Source of the DNA: Candidatus Brocadiaceae bacterium
Lineage (GTDB): Bacteria; Planctomycetota; Brocadiia; Brocadiales; Brocadiaceae
Direction: 5' to 3'
Assembly (NCBI GenBank): GCA_015661205.1
Contig: JACVXV010000071.1
Coordinates: forward strand, 1 to 32,421
Length of the DNA: 32,421 bases
Made by a program: the position numbers and the translations under genes. Of this stretch, positions 25,629 to 32,421 are shown piece by piece (the first letter of the stretch is position 1; each line of letters starts with the position of its first letter). The notes under the pieces are model-generated. The model saw only the letters and a program-made list of their open reading frames with translations, was not told the origin of the DNA and did not search any database.

Positions 25629-25668
25629 TAATAGCACAGAACGGAAATGTTATTTTTGAAAATCTAAC

Positions 25669-26061
25669 AATAATGAGACTGGTCATTGAAAATTGCAAGT
25701 ATTTTAAAATTATCAAACATAACCCGGACGAGTCAGAAATGTAAAGCAAGAAACATATCTCGGTAGGTCAACCGTTCCCGGTTGACATTATGATTTTTTC
25801 TTATCCCCCTGAATAAGGAATTTTGTTATGGCAAGCAGAGACGCTTGCCCCACCTTCAGATTTGATGGCTGTTGAGCTTGATACTGGCGCAGGCATTTTG
25901 TGTGCGGTTTCCTGCCGCGCAGTGCAATGCTGGAGTTCATCAGGGCTGAAGCCCTGAGCTACAGGGTGTATCGTGTTTACAAAAAACTGGAAATGCACTC
26001 TTTAAAATCTGTGCAATCGGTGAAATCAGTGGTTCCCGTAGTTCTATTCAAAACACGACTC
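25669..26061. other. Intergenic region with scattered small repeats
   Basis: The gap has hairpins GGCAAGCAGAGACGCTTGCC (25829-25848) and CAGGGCTGAAGCCCTG (near 25940). A degenerate ATCTGTG-family unit lies near 26008-26038. No gene and no second attC-like hairpin were found upstream of the vapBC cassette. Confidence 0.45.
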
Positions 26062-27321
26062 TTATGTTGCAGCATTGTAGCAAACAATACCCGCTACCAT
26101 AGTAAAGATATTCTTAGATGCAGGGCTGAAGAGGCGTTGGTATACGGGTTCGTTTCCGCTTGCGGTGCTTGCTTCGGCAAGTTGTTCCGGCAGACCGACG
26201 CCGCAGATATCCGCCTCGAATCCTTCACGGAGTTGGCCTACCTGCGATTCAAGCCCAATGGCCTTTGCACCATTTACCGTGGCCATAGAAATAAGGGTTT
26301 GGGGGGAAATGGTATGGATAGCGGACAGGTATTTTAATTCGTCAAGGACGCTCAGGCTGTCGTTGCTGGCAAGGCTGTCGGTGCCTATGCCCACGTTGAC
26401 GCCTGCATCCAAAAACCGATGTACCGGGTGGTTGGTGTGTCCGAAAAAACGATGGCTTCGTGGGCAAAAGGCAACGCTGGCGCCGGAGGATTGGATGAGG
26501 GCTATCTCCTCGTCGGAGACGTAATTGCAATGGATAAGCAGGGTGCGATTGTTTATTACTCCCATTTCGTTGAGATAACGGATCGGCGTTGTCTCCGGCG
26601 GCTTCCAGCCTTCAGGCAAGGCGCGTATCTGCCGCAGGAAGGCTGGAAAGATGCCTGTCCCCTTTGTCAAAAACTCGATCTCATCCAGCGTCTCCGCAAG
26701 ATGGGTACACACCGGCAACCGTGACTCTCCGGCAAATCCGCACACCGCCTGATAGAGTTCCCTTGAAACGGAGTAGGGAGCATGAGGAGACAATCCAACG
26801 CTCAATAACTCATCCGTTTTAATCTGAGGGATTTCCTCTTTGAGTTTCTTCATGATATCCGCCGCCTGCTCAGACTTCAAGCCGATAATCTCCTTGTAAA
26901 CGACCTTGCGCAGAGGGGACTTTTTTAACACGGAGAATGCGTGACCGGTGTTAGAGATGTCAGCAACCGTCGTGACGCCCGATTCTATGCTGAGCTTCGC
27001 CCCTTTCTCAATGGAAGAGACGTAATCCTCGTCATTCCACCGCATCCTTGCCCCAATCACCTGAAAAACCCAGTGAGTAAAATTACTGGTGGGCTTGATA
27101 CGGTTGTGTAAATTGCTCAAGTCAAGGTGGGTGTGCGTGTTGATAAGCCCCGGCATAATAACGGCGTTGCCTAAATCAATGACCTTTTCGACGCCGGGAA
27201 TCGCTGACATTTCGCACCAGAGTCCGACACGGTGAATCTTCGCGCCCGTAACGGCTACAGCCCCATTTTCAATACAACTCCCCGGGGTTGAGATCAGATA
27301 TTTTGCCCTTATGATTATCAT
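26062..27321 (-). CDS. Amidohydrolase, probable nucleoside deaminase (MqnX or MTA/SAH deaminase type)
   Basis: The 419-residue protein is a metal-dependent amidohydrolase of the deaminase group. It has NTHTHLDLS (metal His pair), PHAPYSVS, CTHLAET, IHCNYVSDEE and GTDSLASNDSLSVLDEL (the catalytic Asp). The short HTHLDLSNL and GTDSLASN forms look more like 6-amino-6-deoxyfutalosine deaminase (MqnX, menaquinone pathway) than the MTA/SAH deaminases, but I cannot decide by eye. These enzymes turn a 6-amino purine nucleoside into the 6-oxo form. Its ATG overlaps the stop of the phosphorylase gene by four bases, so the pair is co-translated. Confidence 0.75.
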   Translation of the reverse strand: MIIIRAKYLISTPGSCIENGAVAVTGAKIHRVGLWCEMSAIPGVEKVIDLGNAVIMPGLINTHTHLDLSNLHNRIKPTSNFTHWVFQVIGARMRWNDEDYVSSIEKGAKLSIESGVTTVADISNTGHAFSVLKKSPLRKVVYKEIIGLKSEQAADIMKKLKEEIPQIKTDELLSVGLSPHAPYSVSRELYQAVCGFAGESRLPVCTHLAETLDEIEFLTKGTGIFPAFLRQIRALPEGWKPPETTPIRYLNEMGVINNRTLLIHCNYVSDEEIALIQSSGASVAFCPRSHRFFGHTNHPVHRFLDAGVNVGIGTDSLASNDSLSVLDELKYLSAIHTISPQTLISMATVNGAKAIGLESQVGQLREGFEADICGVGLPEQLAEASTASGNEPVYQRLFSPASKNIFTMVAGIVCYNAAT

Positions 27322-28211
27322 GGTATTGTTACCCAGTCATGCCAATCAGCCCCAATATCCCCGCGCTTCTTGTAACGTTCCATTAAGGATGGACACGGGC
27401 AGTGCATGGCCTGTTGCCTTATATTCTTCGCAACCTCCGCAATAACCGCAGGGAAGCGGGAGACAGCCTGTTCTACGGCCTTACGGTCGGCGTCGCTGGA
27501 GAGTCCCTCAAACAATTCTCCGGCCTTAAAGGGCTTTTCCCAAATACCTTCGGCGTAGTTTGTTACGTAACAGATGGCCGCATAGCACATCTCCAGTTCC
27601 TTAGCCAGGAAAACCTCGGGGACAAGAGTCATGCCGACTAAGTCGCACCCGTAAGACTTGTATTTCCGTATCTCGGCAGGCGTCTCCAGGCGGGGTCCCG
27701 GCGTGCACACGTACGTGCCGCTCTCACGGAAGTCGATGCAAAGCGATTGCAGTGATTTTTTGATGCCGCCCCGTAAGGCAGGGCAAAATACGGGCGATTG
27801 GCGGACAAACCCGATGCCCTTATTCTTAAAAAACGTAGATTCCCTGCCATGCGTTTCATCCACAATATCGTCTACCAGGACGTATCCGCCAATGGGGTAG
27901 GACTCATTAATCGCCCCCGGCCCGGACCACGAAACAATCTGCTTGACGCCAAGATCCTTCAATGCGTAGATATTTGCCCGATAGTTGACAAACGGCGCCG
28001 TGAGGTTGTAGCCCGTCTCGCCGTGTCTTGAAAGAAAGAGCATCTCGCCGTCATTGTTGCGGATATGATACACGGGCTGCGAGCATCCAAAAGGCGTTTC
28101 AACCTCACCGATTCTTTCACCCTGGATAGCGCCCTTCTTAAGCAGGTCGTAGGCCTGGCTACCGCCGATAACGGCAAAAGGGACATTAATCTTGCGCTTT
28201 ACTTCTGACAA
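27318..28211 (-). CDS. PNP/MTAP-family nucleoside phosphorylase
   Basis: The 297-residue protein matches the trimeric purine nucleoside/5'-methylthioadenosine phosphorylase family: AVIGGSQAY at the start, LSRHGETGYNLTAPFVNYRANIYALK, then CTPGPRLETPAEIRKY, LVGMTLVPEVFLAKELEM and the base-site motif VTNYAEG. The Asn in TNYA is the residue that selects 6-oxopurines in PNP-type enzymes; MTAP has Asp. It should therefore split inosine-like nucleosides. The downstream deaminase would make just such substrates. It could be methylthioinosine phosphorylase or act on a futalosine-type nucleoside. The length is about that of human MTAP. Confidence 0.85.
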   Translation of the reverse strand: MSEVKRKINVPFAVIGGSQAYDLLKKGAIQGERIGEVETPFGCSQPVYHIRNNDGEMLFLSRHGETGYNLTAPFVNYRANIYALKDLGVKQIVSWSGPGAINESYPIGGYVLVDDIVDETHGRESTFFKNKGIGFVRQSPVFCPALRGGIKKSLQSLCIDFRESGTYVCTPGPRLETPAEIRKYKSYGCDLVGMTLVPEVFLAKELEMCYAAICYVTNYAEGIWEKPFKAGELFEGLSSDADRKAVEQAVSRFPAVIAEVAKNIRQQAMHCPCPSLMERYKKRGDIGADWHDWVTIP

Positions 28212-28448
28212 TTTGTGACTCCTTTGTTCAAATTAGACTTTTCGTCAATTTTCCCTTTGAATTTCCTATACGATTAAATAGTAAACCTTGTCATTTGTCA
28301 ATATGTAATGGGCAGCCATCTATAAGCCATAAACCTCTGATTTACAAAAAATCAATGGTGATCCCCCCTATTTACTGCCTTCCTCATCAAAAACCTGGTT
28401 TGTTTACCTATAGCTTCCCATTTTTTCAATTTCAATAACCATCAATAC

Positions 28449-30653
28449 ATGATAAAATCCGGTATGATTTCTTTTTTAAATCCAATCTTACTGTCCGGCA
28501 TCCTGGGGATGAGCATCCCTATCATCATCCACCTGATAAATAGGAAAAAGGCGCTTTCTCATAAATTTGCCGCCATTGACTTCATTTTACAGAGCAACAA
28601 GCGTATCTCGGTAAAATTTAAGCTGCGCCAGTTGATTCTCCTGATGCTCAGAACCGCCTTGATAGCATTCCTGGCGCTGGCCGTAGCAAAGCCCTATCTA
28701 ACCAATTTTGGCGGCAGCACCTCCGGGAAAAGCGCCCCTACCAGCAACGTCATCATCCTGGACGTCTCTTACAGCATGCAGTACGCCGGGCGCAATGAAT
28801 CTTTTTTTGCAACGGCCAGAAACGCTGCAAGGCTGATTGTCAATAACCTGACAAAAGACGATAACGCAGCGGTAATCCTTTGCTCCGATTATACCAAAAA
28901 ACCCACAAAAACCGGCGCAGAGCCGCAAGCGCTGCCGGAACTTGATTACGACAAGAGCCGGCTGTTGACCTTTTTAGAACAGTCACGGCCCCGGTTTGTC
29001 ACCACCGACGTCGCGTCAGCAATGGATGCGGCCGTGGAGATACTGATTGCCGGTGGTGAGACGTCGCTCAAGCGGATATTTTTACTGACGGACTTGACGC
29101 GGAACGGATGGGACACCGATTGGTTCAAGAGTGGAAATGAGAAATTACGGAACCATGTTTCCCGGATACACGTCGTGGACGTGTCGGAGGATAAGGCGCT
29201 TAAAAACATTGCCATAACCTCCATTGAGCCGCACGTCGAAACCTTTCAGAAAACAGAGGAAGGACGCATCAAGGTTACCGTATCCAATTTTTCACCCGAC
29301 AAGGTTAAAAACCTCCTTGCGCAGGTTTACATTAATGGGAAAAAGACCACTCAGGGGTTTTACAACATCGATCCAAACTCATCGGAGGTGAAGGAGTTTT
29401 CCTTTAGCATTGCCTCAGAGTATGCGGAGGCGAAGCCGGGCAAGAGAAAAGATATCGCCGGGTGGGTCGAAATCCCGGACGACCACCTAAACGCCGACAA
29501 TAAACGATATTTCACGATAAACGGTTCGCGTAAACTGGACATACTCCTGATCGATGGCGACCCAAAAACAAATATCTACGAGAGCGAGACGTTCTATTTG
29601 GAAAAGGCGTTGAACCCCGGACGCGACCACGCATCTTCCATCAACCCGGTCGTCTGTTCCGTGCAAGAGGTAAACGATATCAACCTTGACCGCTTCCCGA
29701 TTGTTTTTCTCTGCAACGTAGAGACCCTTCCCACGGAAAAGATCAGAGAACTTGAGAAATACGTAAGGCAGGGAGGTTCAGTCGTCTTTTCGATGGGCGG
29801 CAAGGTGGACGCCGGTTACTACAATAACTCGTTTGGCGATCTGCTCCCCTACCGCCTCCATACCGCAAGGACTTTTTCGGACAATGGCGCGTTATCGGAA
29901 GAGCAACCGCTCCATCTGAAGACCACAGAGCCACTACACCCCACGCTGCGGGCTTTTTCAGAGGCGGATAAACATGTCTTGAACACCATAAAATTTTATA
30001 GAATAATGTACGTCGATCCCACTTCCCCCGGCAACTGCAAAACCATCCTCTCCTTTTCCAACGACACACCGGCCGTTGTTGAAAGGCAGGTGGACAAGGG
30101 AAAAGCCGTATTCCTTGCCTCGTCCCTCGACAGAGACTGGACAGACCTCCCCGTAAAACCCCTCTTCCTACCCCTGATACAACAGTTGTGCAGATACCTT
30201 GCGGGCAACGTGGGAGAGGAGATGCAGCACGGGATAGAGGTTGCGGACGCCTGGCAATTACCGTCGCCTTACGACGTTAATACCTTGGAAATAATGAACC
30301 CTGAAGGCGAAAAAACCCTGTTGCAACCACAGAGCGTAAACAACGAAAAGGTCTTTTCATATAACGAGACCAGCTTGCCGGGCATCTATACCGTTACCGT
30401 AAACGGGGAGGCGCACCAAAAACTACCCCAAAGATTTGCGGTAAACCTCGACACGAAGGAGTCGAACCTCGACAAAATGGAGCAAAACAACGTCACCGCC
30501 CTCTTAGCCGGCACAAACCTCACCATCACCTCCGCACCCATAAGCACGGGCGGCGATGCGCTCATGGGCGAGGCCAAAATGACACTATGGGGACCCATCC
30601 TCTTCTTCACCCTCTGCATCCTTTTTGCAGAATCGATTATATCGAGAAAGTAG
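28449..30653 (+). CDS. BatA/VWA-domain membrane protein
   Basis: The 734-residue protein starts with the BatA N-terminal region (ISFLNPILLSGILGMSIPIIIHLINRK, one helix), then a second helix near residues 61-82. A von Willebrand factor A domain follows with the metal-site motif DVSYS (Asp105, Ser107, Ser109). The central part resembles a GATase1-like fold with the VFSMGGKVDAG loop. A third helix lies at the C-terminus (708-731). Proteins of this class are often linked to MoxR ATPases and cell-envelope functions. No MoxR gene is beside it; the nearest neighbours are a divergent nucleoside operon and an RHS fragment. The start could be the second Met (28464); no clear Shine-Dalgarno sequence was found. 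Confidence 0.85.
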   Translation: MIKSGMISFLNPILLSGILGMSIPIIIHLINRKKALSHKFAAIDFILQSNKRISVKFKLRQLILLMLRTALIAFLALAVAKPYLTNFGGSTSGKSAPTSNVIILDVSYSMQYAGRNESFFATARNAARLIVNNLTKDDNAAVILCSDYTKKPTKTGAEPQALPELDYDKSRLLTFLEQSRPRFVTTDVASAMDAAVEILIAGGETSLKRIFLLTDLTRNGWDTDWFKSGNEKLRNHVSRIHVVDVSEDKALKNIAITSIEPHVETFQKTEEGRIKVTVSNFSPDKVKNLLAQVYINGKKTTQGFYNIDPNSSEVKEFSFSIASEYAEAKPGKRKDIAGWVEIPDDHLNADNKRYFTINGSRKLDILLIDGDPKTNIYESETFYLEKALNPGRDHASSINPVVCSVQEVNDINLDRFPIVFLCNVETLPTEKIRELEKYVRQGGSVVFSMGGKVDAGYYNNSFGDLLPYRLHTARTFSDNGALSEEQPLHLKTTEPLHPTLRAFSEADKHVLNTIKFYRIMYVDPTSPGNCKTILSFSNDTPAVVERQVDKGKAVFLASSLDRDWTDLPVKPLFLPLIQQLCRYLAGNVGEEMQHGIEVADAWQLPSPYDVNTLEIMNPEGEKTLLQPQSVNNEKVFSYNETSLPGIYTVTVNGEAHQKLPQRFAVNLDTKESNLDKMEQNNVTALLAGTNLTITSAPISTGGDALMGEAKMTLWGPILFFTLCILFAESIISRK

Positions 30654-30661
30654 CGAAATAC

Positions 30662-30865
30662 TTACATAACGATTTCTTTCTGTTGTTTGAGGTTCCCATT
30701 AGCCCAATACGAGTATGTCCATGCACCCATATTAGGCTCTGTCATGGAAGTTTTTCTGCCGAGGGTATCGTAAACCATCGTGGTTTGGTTGTTGAGGGCG
30801 TCTTTCGCAATTAAGGAGGTTGCCCAATACACGTTGTGACTGCGTAGAGGGTGTATTAGTGTCAT
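30662..30865 (-). pseudogene. RHS/YD-repeat protein fragment
   Basis: The minus-strand reading frame contains DALNNQTTMVYDTLGRKTSM then GAWTYSYWANGNL, a single unit of an RHS repeat (YD...LGR...G..Y.Y...GNL). RHS proteins are usually over 1000 residues, so this 67-codon piece is a remnant with neither a proper start nor the C-terminal toxin. The flanking residues (MTLIHPLRSH, QQKEIVM) do not fit the family. Confidence 0.7.
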
Positions 30866-30913
30866 CCTGTATTGCTTAGCTCAAATGGGGAAGGATTAAA
30901 ACGTTGCACAATG

Positions 30914-30938
30914 TAACACAAAGTGTTATCATGTGTTA
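30914..30938. promoter_or_regulatory. Likely operator of the CopG/ParE operon
   Basis: TAACAC (30914-30919) and GTGTTA (30923-30928) form a perfect inverted repeat with a 3-base spacer. A third half-site GTGTTA is at 30933-30938, just before the ribosome site AAAGGAGG (30939-30946). Ribbon-helix-helix antitoxins bind such repeated short half-sites to repress their own operon. Confidence 0.5.
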
Positions 30939-30953
30939 AAAGGAGGCGTTGAA

Positions 30954-31217
30954 ATGAACACTACATTAACCATAAGGATAGATGACAAGACAAAGCAAAA
31001 ACTGGAACGTCTTGCCTCCGCTACGGCAAGGTCCAAGTCCTATCTTGTGTCCACCGCAATCAATGAATTTATTGAGGCTAACGAATGGCAGATACAGGAG
31101 ATAATAAAAGCTGTTAAGAAGGCAGACCTGCCCGATGCAAAATTCATTGACCACGAAGATGTTGCAGCGTGGCTTGACTCATGGGGCACAAAAAATGCAA
31201 AGAAACCCCCAAAATGA
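30954..31217 (+). CDS. Ribbon-helix-helix (CopG-type) antitoxin
   Basis: From ATG 30954 the protein has 87 residues. LTIRIDDKTKQKLERLA is the beta-strand and first helix of the ribbon-helix-helix fold, and RSKSYLVSTAINEFIEANEWQ is the second helix with its loop. The acidic tail (FIDHEDVAAWLDSWG) is the usual toxin-binding part. AAAGGAGG (30939-30946) supports this start rather than GTG 30933. The stop overlaps the toxin start by four bases (ATGA). Confidence 0.9.
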   Translation: MNTTLTIRIDDKTKQKLERLASATARSKSYLVSTAINEFIEANEWQIQEIIKAVKKADLPDAKFIDHEDVAAWLDSWGTKNAKKPPK

Positions 31218-31498
31218 AAATACGATGGTTGAGTGACGCGGTTGACGATCTGATAGAGATATCGGATTACATTGCAAATGATAACCCAAACGCAGCCAGG
31301 GATATTGCAGTACGTATTAAGCATAGTATCGACAGTCTTAAAGAATATCAGTCCATAGGAAGACCTGGACGGGTAGAAGGAACACGTGAGCTTGTTGTTT
31401 CAGGTCTTCCCTACATCATCCCCTACCGTGTAAAAAACAATGTGGTAGAAATTTTGCGTGTGCTGCATGGAGCAATGCAATGGCCGGAGAAGTTATGA
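31214..31498 (+). CDS. ParE/RelE-family toxin
   Basis: The 94-residue protein begins MKIRWLSDAVDDLIEISDYI and has IGRPGRVEGTRELVVSGLPYIIPYRV then VEILRVLHGAMQWP, the pattern of ParE/RelE-fold toxins. ParE proteins inhibit gyrase and RelE cleaves mRNA; the group cannot be settled from sequence alone. The start ATG overlaps the antitoxin stop by four bases, and the antitoxin lies upstream as expected. A 23-codon frame follows by another four-base overlap (31495-31566, MNDLPKEWAITLQSW) and may be the remnant of a further gene. Confidence 0.88.
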   Translation: MKIRWLSDAVDDLIEISDYIANDNPNAARDIAVRIKHSIDSLKEYQSIGRPGRVEGTRELVVSGLPYIIPYRVKNNVVEILRVLHGAMQWPEKL

Positions 31499-31577
31499 AT
31501 GATTTGCCGAAGGAATGGGCAATAACATTGCAAAGTTGGGTTGAGCAAGCAGACTGGGTCAAATGAACAATTTTACA

Positions 31578-31955
31578 CTATTTTTGATGCTTCTTCCCCA
31601 CTTTCAAGAATCCAGCCCTGAAGTTCGCTAAGCAGTTGAAGCTTTTCATCCGGTTTGTTTGAATACAGGAAGGCCACAAGCGCCAGAAACGGAAATGGCA
31701 AGCATGGCCTCGTCTGAGTACTTGCTTACCCAGTGGCGGCACAAATATAGTTTCAGCTTTCAGGCATTTCAGCGCCTTTTTTACAGCTAAAATATTTTTT
31801 GTATCAATTCCAATAGAAAAATCTATATCACGACTGAACTCAGCTCCGCCGTATAAAATGCACGCCTGACCTCCCATGAGCAGGTATCGAACGTCGCAAT
31901 TCTGGAAAGTCAAAAGGGCTTTGTGAATCGGGTTCTGGATCAAAACTCCCTCCAA
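31578..31955 (-). pseudogene. Broken nucleotidyltransferase (MNT/AbiEii-like)
   Basis: The first ~90 codons encode a minimal-nucleotidyltransferase-like domain: YLLMGGQACILYGGAEFSRD then IDFSI (the GG...D-x-D core), and LKAETIFVPP, RRGHACHFR. At about 31689 the family similarity ends. Homologues continue for at least another 70 residues, but here the frame goes on with unrelated sequence (FWRLWPSCIQTNRMKS). In another frame a coding-like piece (KPDEKLQLLSELQGWILESG) runs to a stop at 31573. This looks like a fusion of two gene fragments. Intact enzymes of this class transfer NMPs and often form toxin-antitoxin or defence modules. Confidence 0.6.
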
Positions 31956-32073
31956 ATTCTAAATATATCGGCCAAAGTTTAGCGCTTTCAAGGTATCTCT
32001 GTTCAGGCGTCAATTTCGCCCAATCTTCTTGTTCTTCATTAAAAAATAGTTTTACGTTTATATTTATTTGCAT
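31840..32073 (-). CDS. Small protein usually placed before nucleotidyltransferase genes
   Basis: From ATG 32073 the protein has 77 residues: MQININVKLFFNEEQEDWAK, then RYLESAKLWPIYLEFGGSFD, PEPDSQSPFDF and a basic end. I recall similar small proteins upstream of nucleotidyltransferases of this kind; the function is unknown. It overlaps the start of the nucleotidyltransferase reading frame by 116 bases in a different frame, an overlap seen in such pairs. A longer frame back to TTG 32133 exists, but its extra residues do not look like part of the fold. Confidence 0.6.
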   Translation of the reverse strand: MQININVKLFFNEEQEDWAKLTPEQRYLESAKLWPIYLEFGGSFDPEPDSQSPFDFPELRRSIPAHGRSGVHFIRRS

Positions 32074-32134
32074 GTCAATGTCTCTATAGTCGCCAACTTG
32101 CCTGAATAATTCGTTTATTATGATTAAAAACAAC

Positions 32135-32362
32135 CTATAAATGCAAGATATTATATTTGTCCAACAAAAAAACTATTTTATCTTTCAATCGGCCCCACCA
32201 AGTGATCTTGTAGTCGCTGTCATACATCCCTTTTCTCAAAAGCTCAATTTGTCTGTCAAATGATTCGCTTTGTCCCGCGTATTTTTGAATCATTTCTTCA
32301 CCGAGAGATTTATCTAAATAGCTGACAACGTTCAGGACATCGTTCACAAAAATTATGGTCAC
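32135..32362 (-). CDS. Hypothetical protein
   Basis: A 75-residue frame begins with GTG 32362 (a later GTG at 32347 is possible) and contains YLDKSLGEEMIQKYAGQSES and DYKITWWGRLKDKIVFLLDK. I do not recognise the family. The stop is next to the following gene, so the genes may form a small operon. Two direct copies of GACATCGTTCA (32336-32346, 32363-32373) overlap its start and could be regulator sites. Confidence 0.45.
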   Translation of the reverse strand: MTIIFVNDVLNVVSYLDKSLGEEMIQKYAGQSESFDRQIELLRKGMYDSDYKITWWGRLKDKIVFLLDKYNILHL

Positions 32363-32421
32363 GACATCGTTCAGTAAAAACGATGAGACAGTGTAATATC
32401 ACGATGCCGTGACCAAAAGAT

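Larger units (their letters stand above)
24947..25667 (-). mobile_element. Solitary integron gene cassette carrying vapBC
   Basis: The cassette starts at the G|TTAGAT junction (core site GTTAGAT at 25662-25668, minus strand) and ends at the G of the attC R' box (24947). The logic of cassettes is met. The R'' box ATCTAAC of its attC is the exact complement of GTTAGAT formed when the cassette circularises. The 721-base unit holds two overlapping toxin-antitoxin genes, its own promoter and operator, and the attC. No integrase and no second attC lie nearby, so it is a lone cassette (a SALIN-type insertion) at a secondary site. Confidence 0.8.

Noticed and set aside
31495-31566. Type I restriction S-subunit N-terminus (LPKEWAITLQ)
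   Set aside because: The resemblance covers only about ten residues and the frame has 23 codons; it is too short to call.

Overview
The window looks like a chromosomal segment of a planctomycete, most likely an anammox-type bacterium (Brocadiales). This rests on three things. GyrA carries the E82/Q83/P87 set that I recall from the planctomycete/chlamydia side of the tree. A minimal respiratory operon pairs a Rieske protein with a cytochrome b fused to a diheme cytochrome c. The intergenic regions are full of short GC-rich palindromes. The assignment is an inference, because no 16S or hydrazine genes are present.

Layout. At 1-257 is the 5' end of a minus-strand polysaccharide-export lipoprotein. 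At 903-1430 is a secreted DUF1566 (C-lectin-like) protein whose C-terminus looks like the variable region of a diversity-generating retroelement. A tRNA-Ala(GGC) follows. From 2269 to 8247 lie a tandem NDK-fold protein, a metallo-beta-lactamase-fold hydrolase, gyrA and a family-9 glycosyltransferase. From 8485 to 14721 is a signalling block: a REC-GAF-PAS protein, a HisKA_2-type kinase that appears to have lost its sensor end, and a REC-GAF-kinase-REC hybrid. The middle kinase is bracketed by inverted copies of a ~242-bp palindromic repeat. From 15241 to 18596 (minus strand) are a Na+/Ca2+ antiporter, a MetE/UROD-like protein and an MFS transporter, then tRNA-Asp(GTC). From 19369 to 22375 are a YceI protein and the Rieske/cytochrome b-c operon.

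The right part is accessory in character. It holds an orphan Phd-type antitoxin with a truncated PIN toxin, a DEDD exonuclease, a frameshifted cupin gene, a secreted SnoaL-like protein and a vapBC pair. The vapBC pair sits in what looks like a complete integron gene cassette with its own attC site (24947-25667). A two-gene nucleoside-salvage or menaquinone-type operon (amidohydrolase plus PNP/MTAP-family phosphorylase) and a BatA/VWA membrane protein follow. The end is a patchwork of an RHS fragment, a CopG/ParE toxin-antitoxin pair, a broken nucleotidyltransferase and small hypothetical genes.

The strongest discoveries are the solitary integron cassette, the DGR-like variable region, and the kinase truncated exactly at a repeat and enclosed by long inverted repeats.
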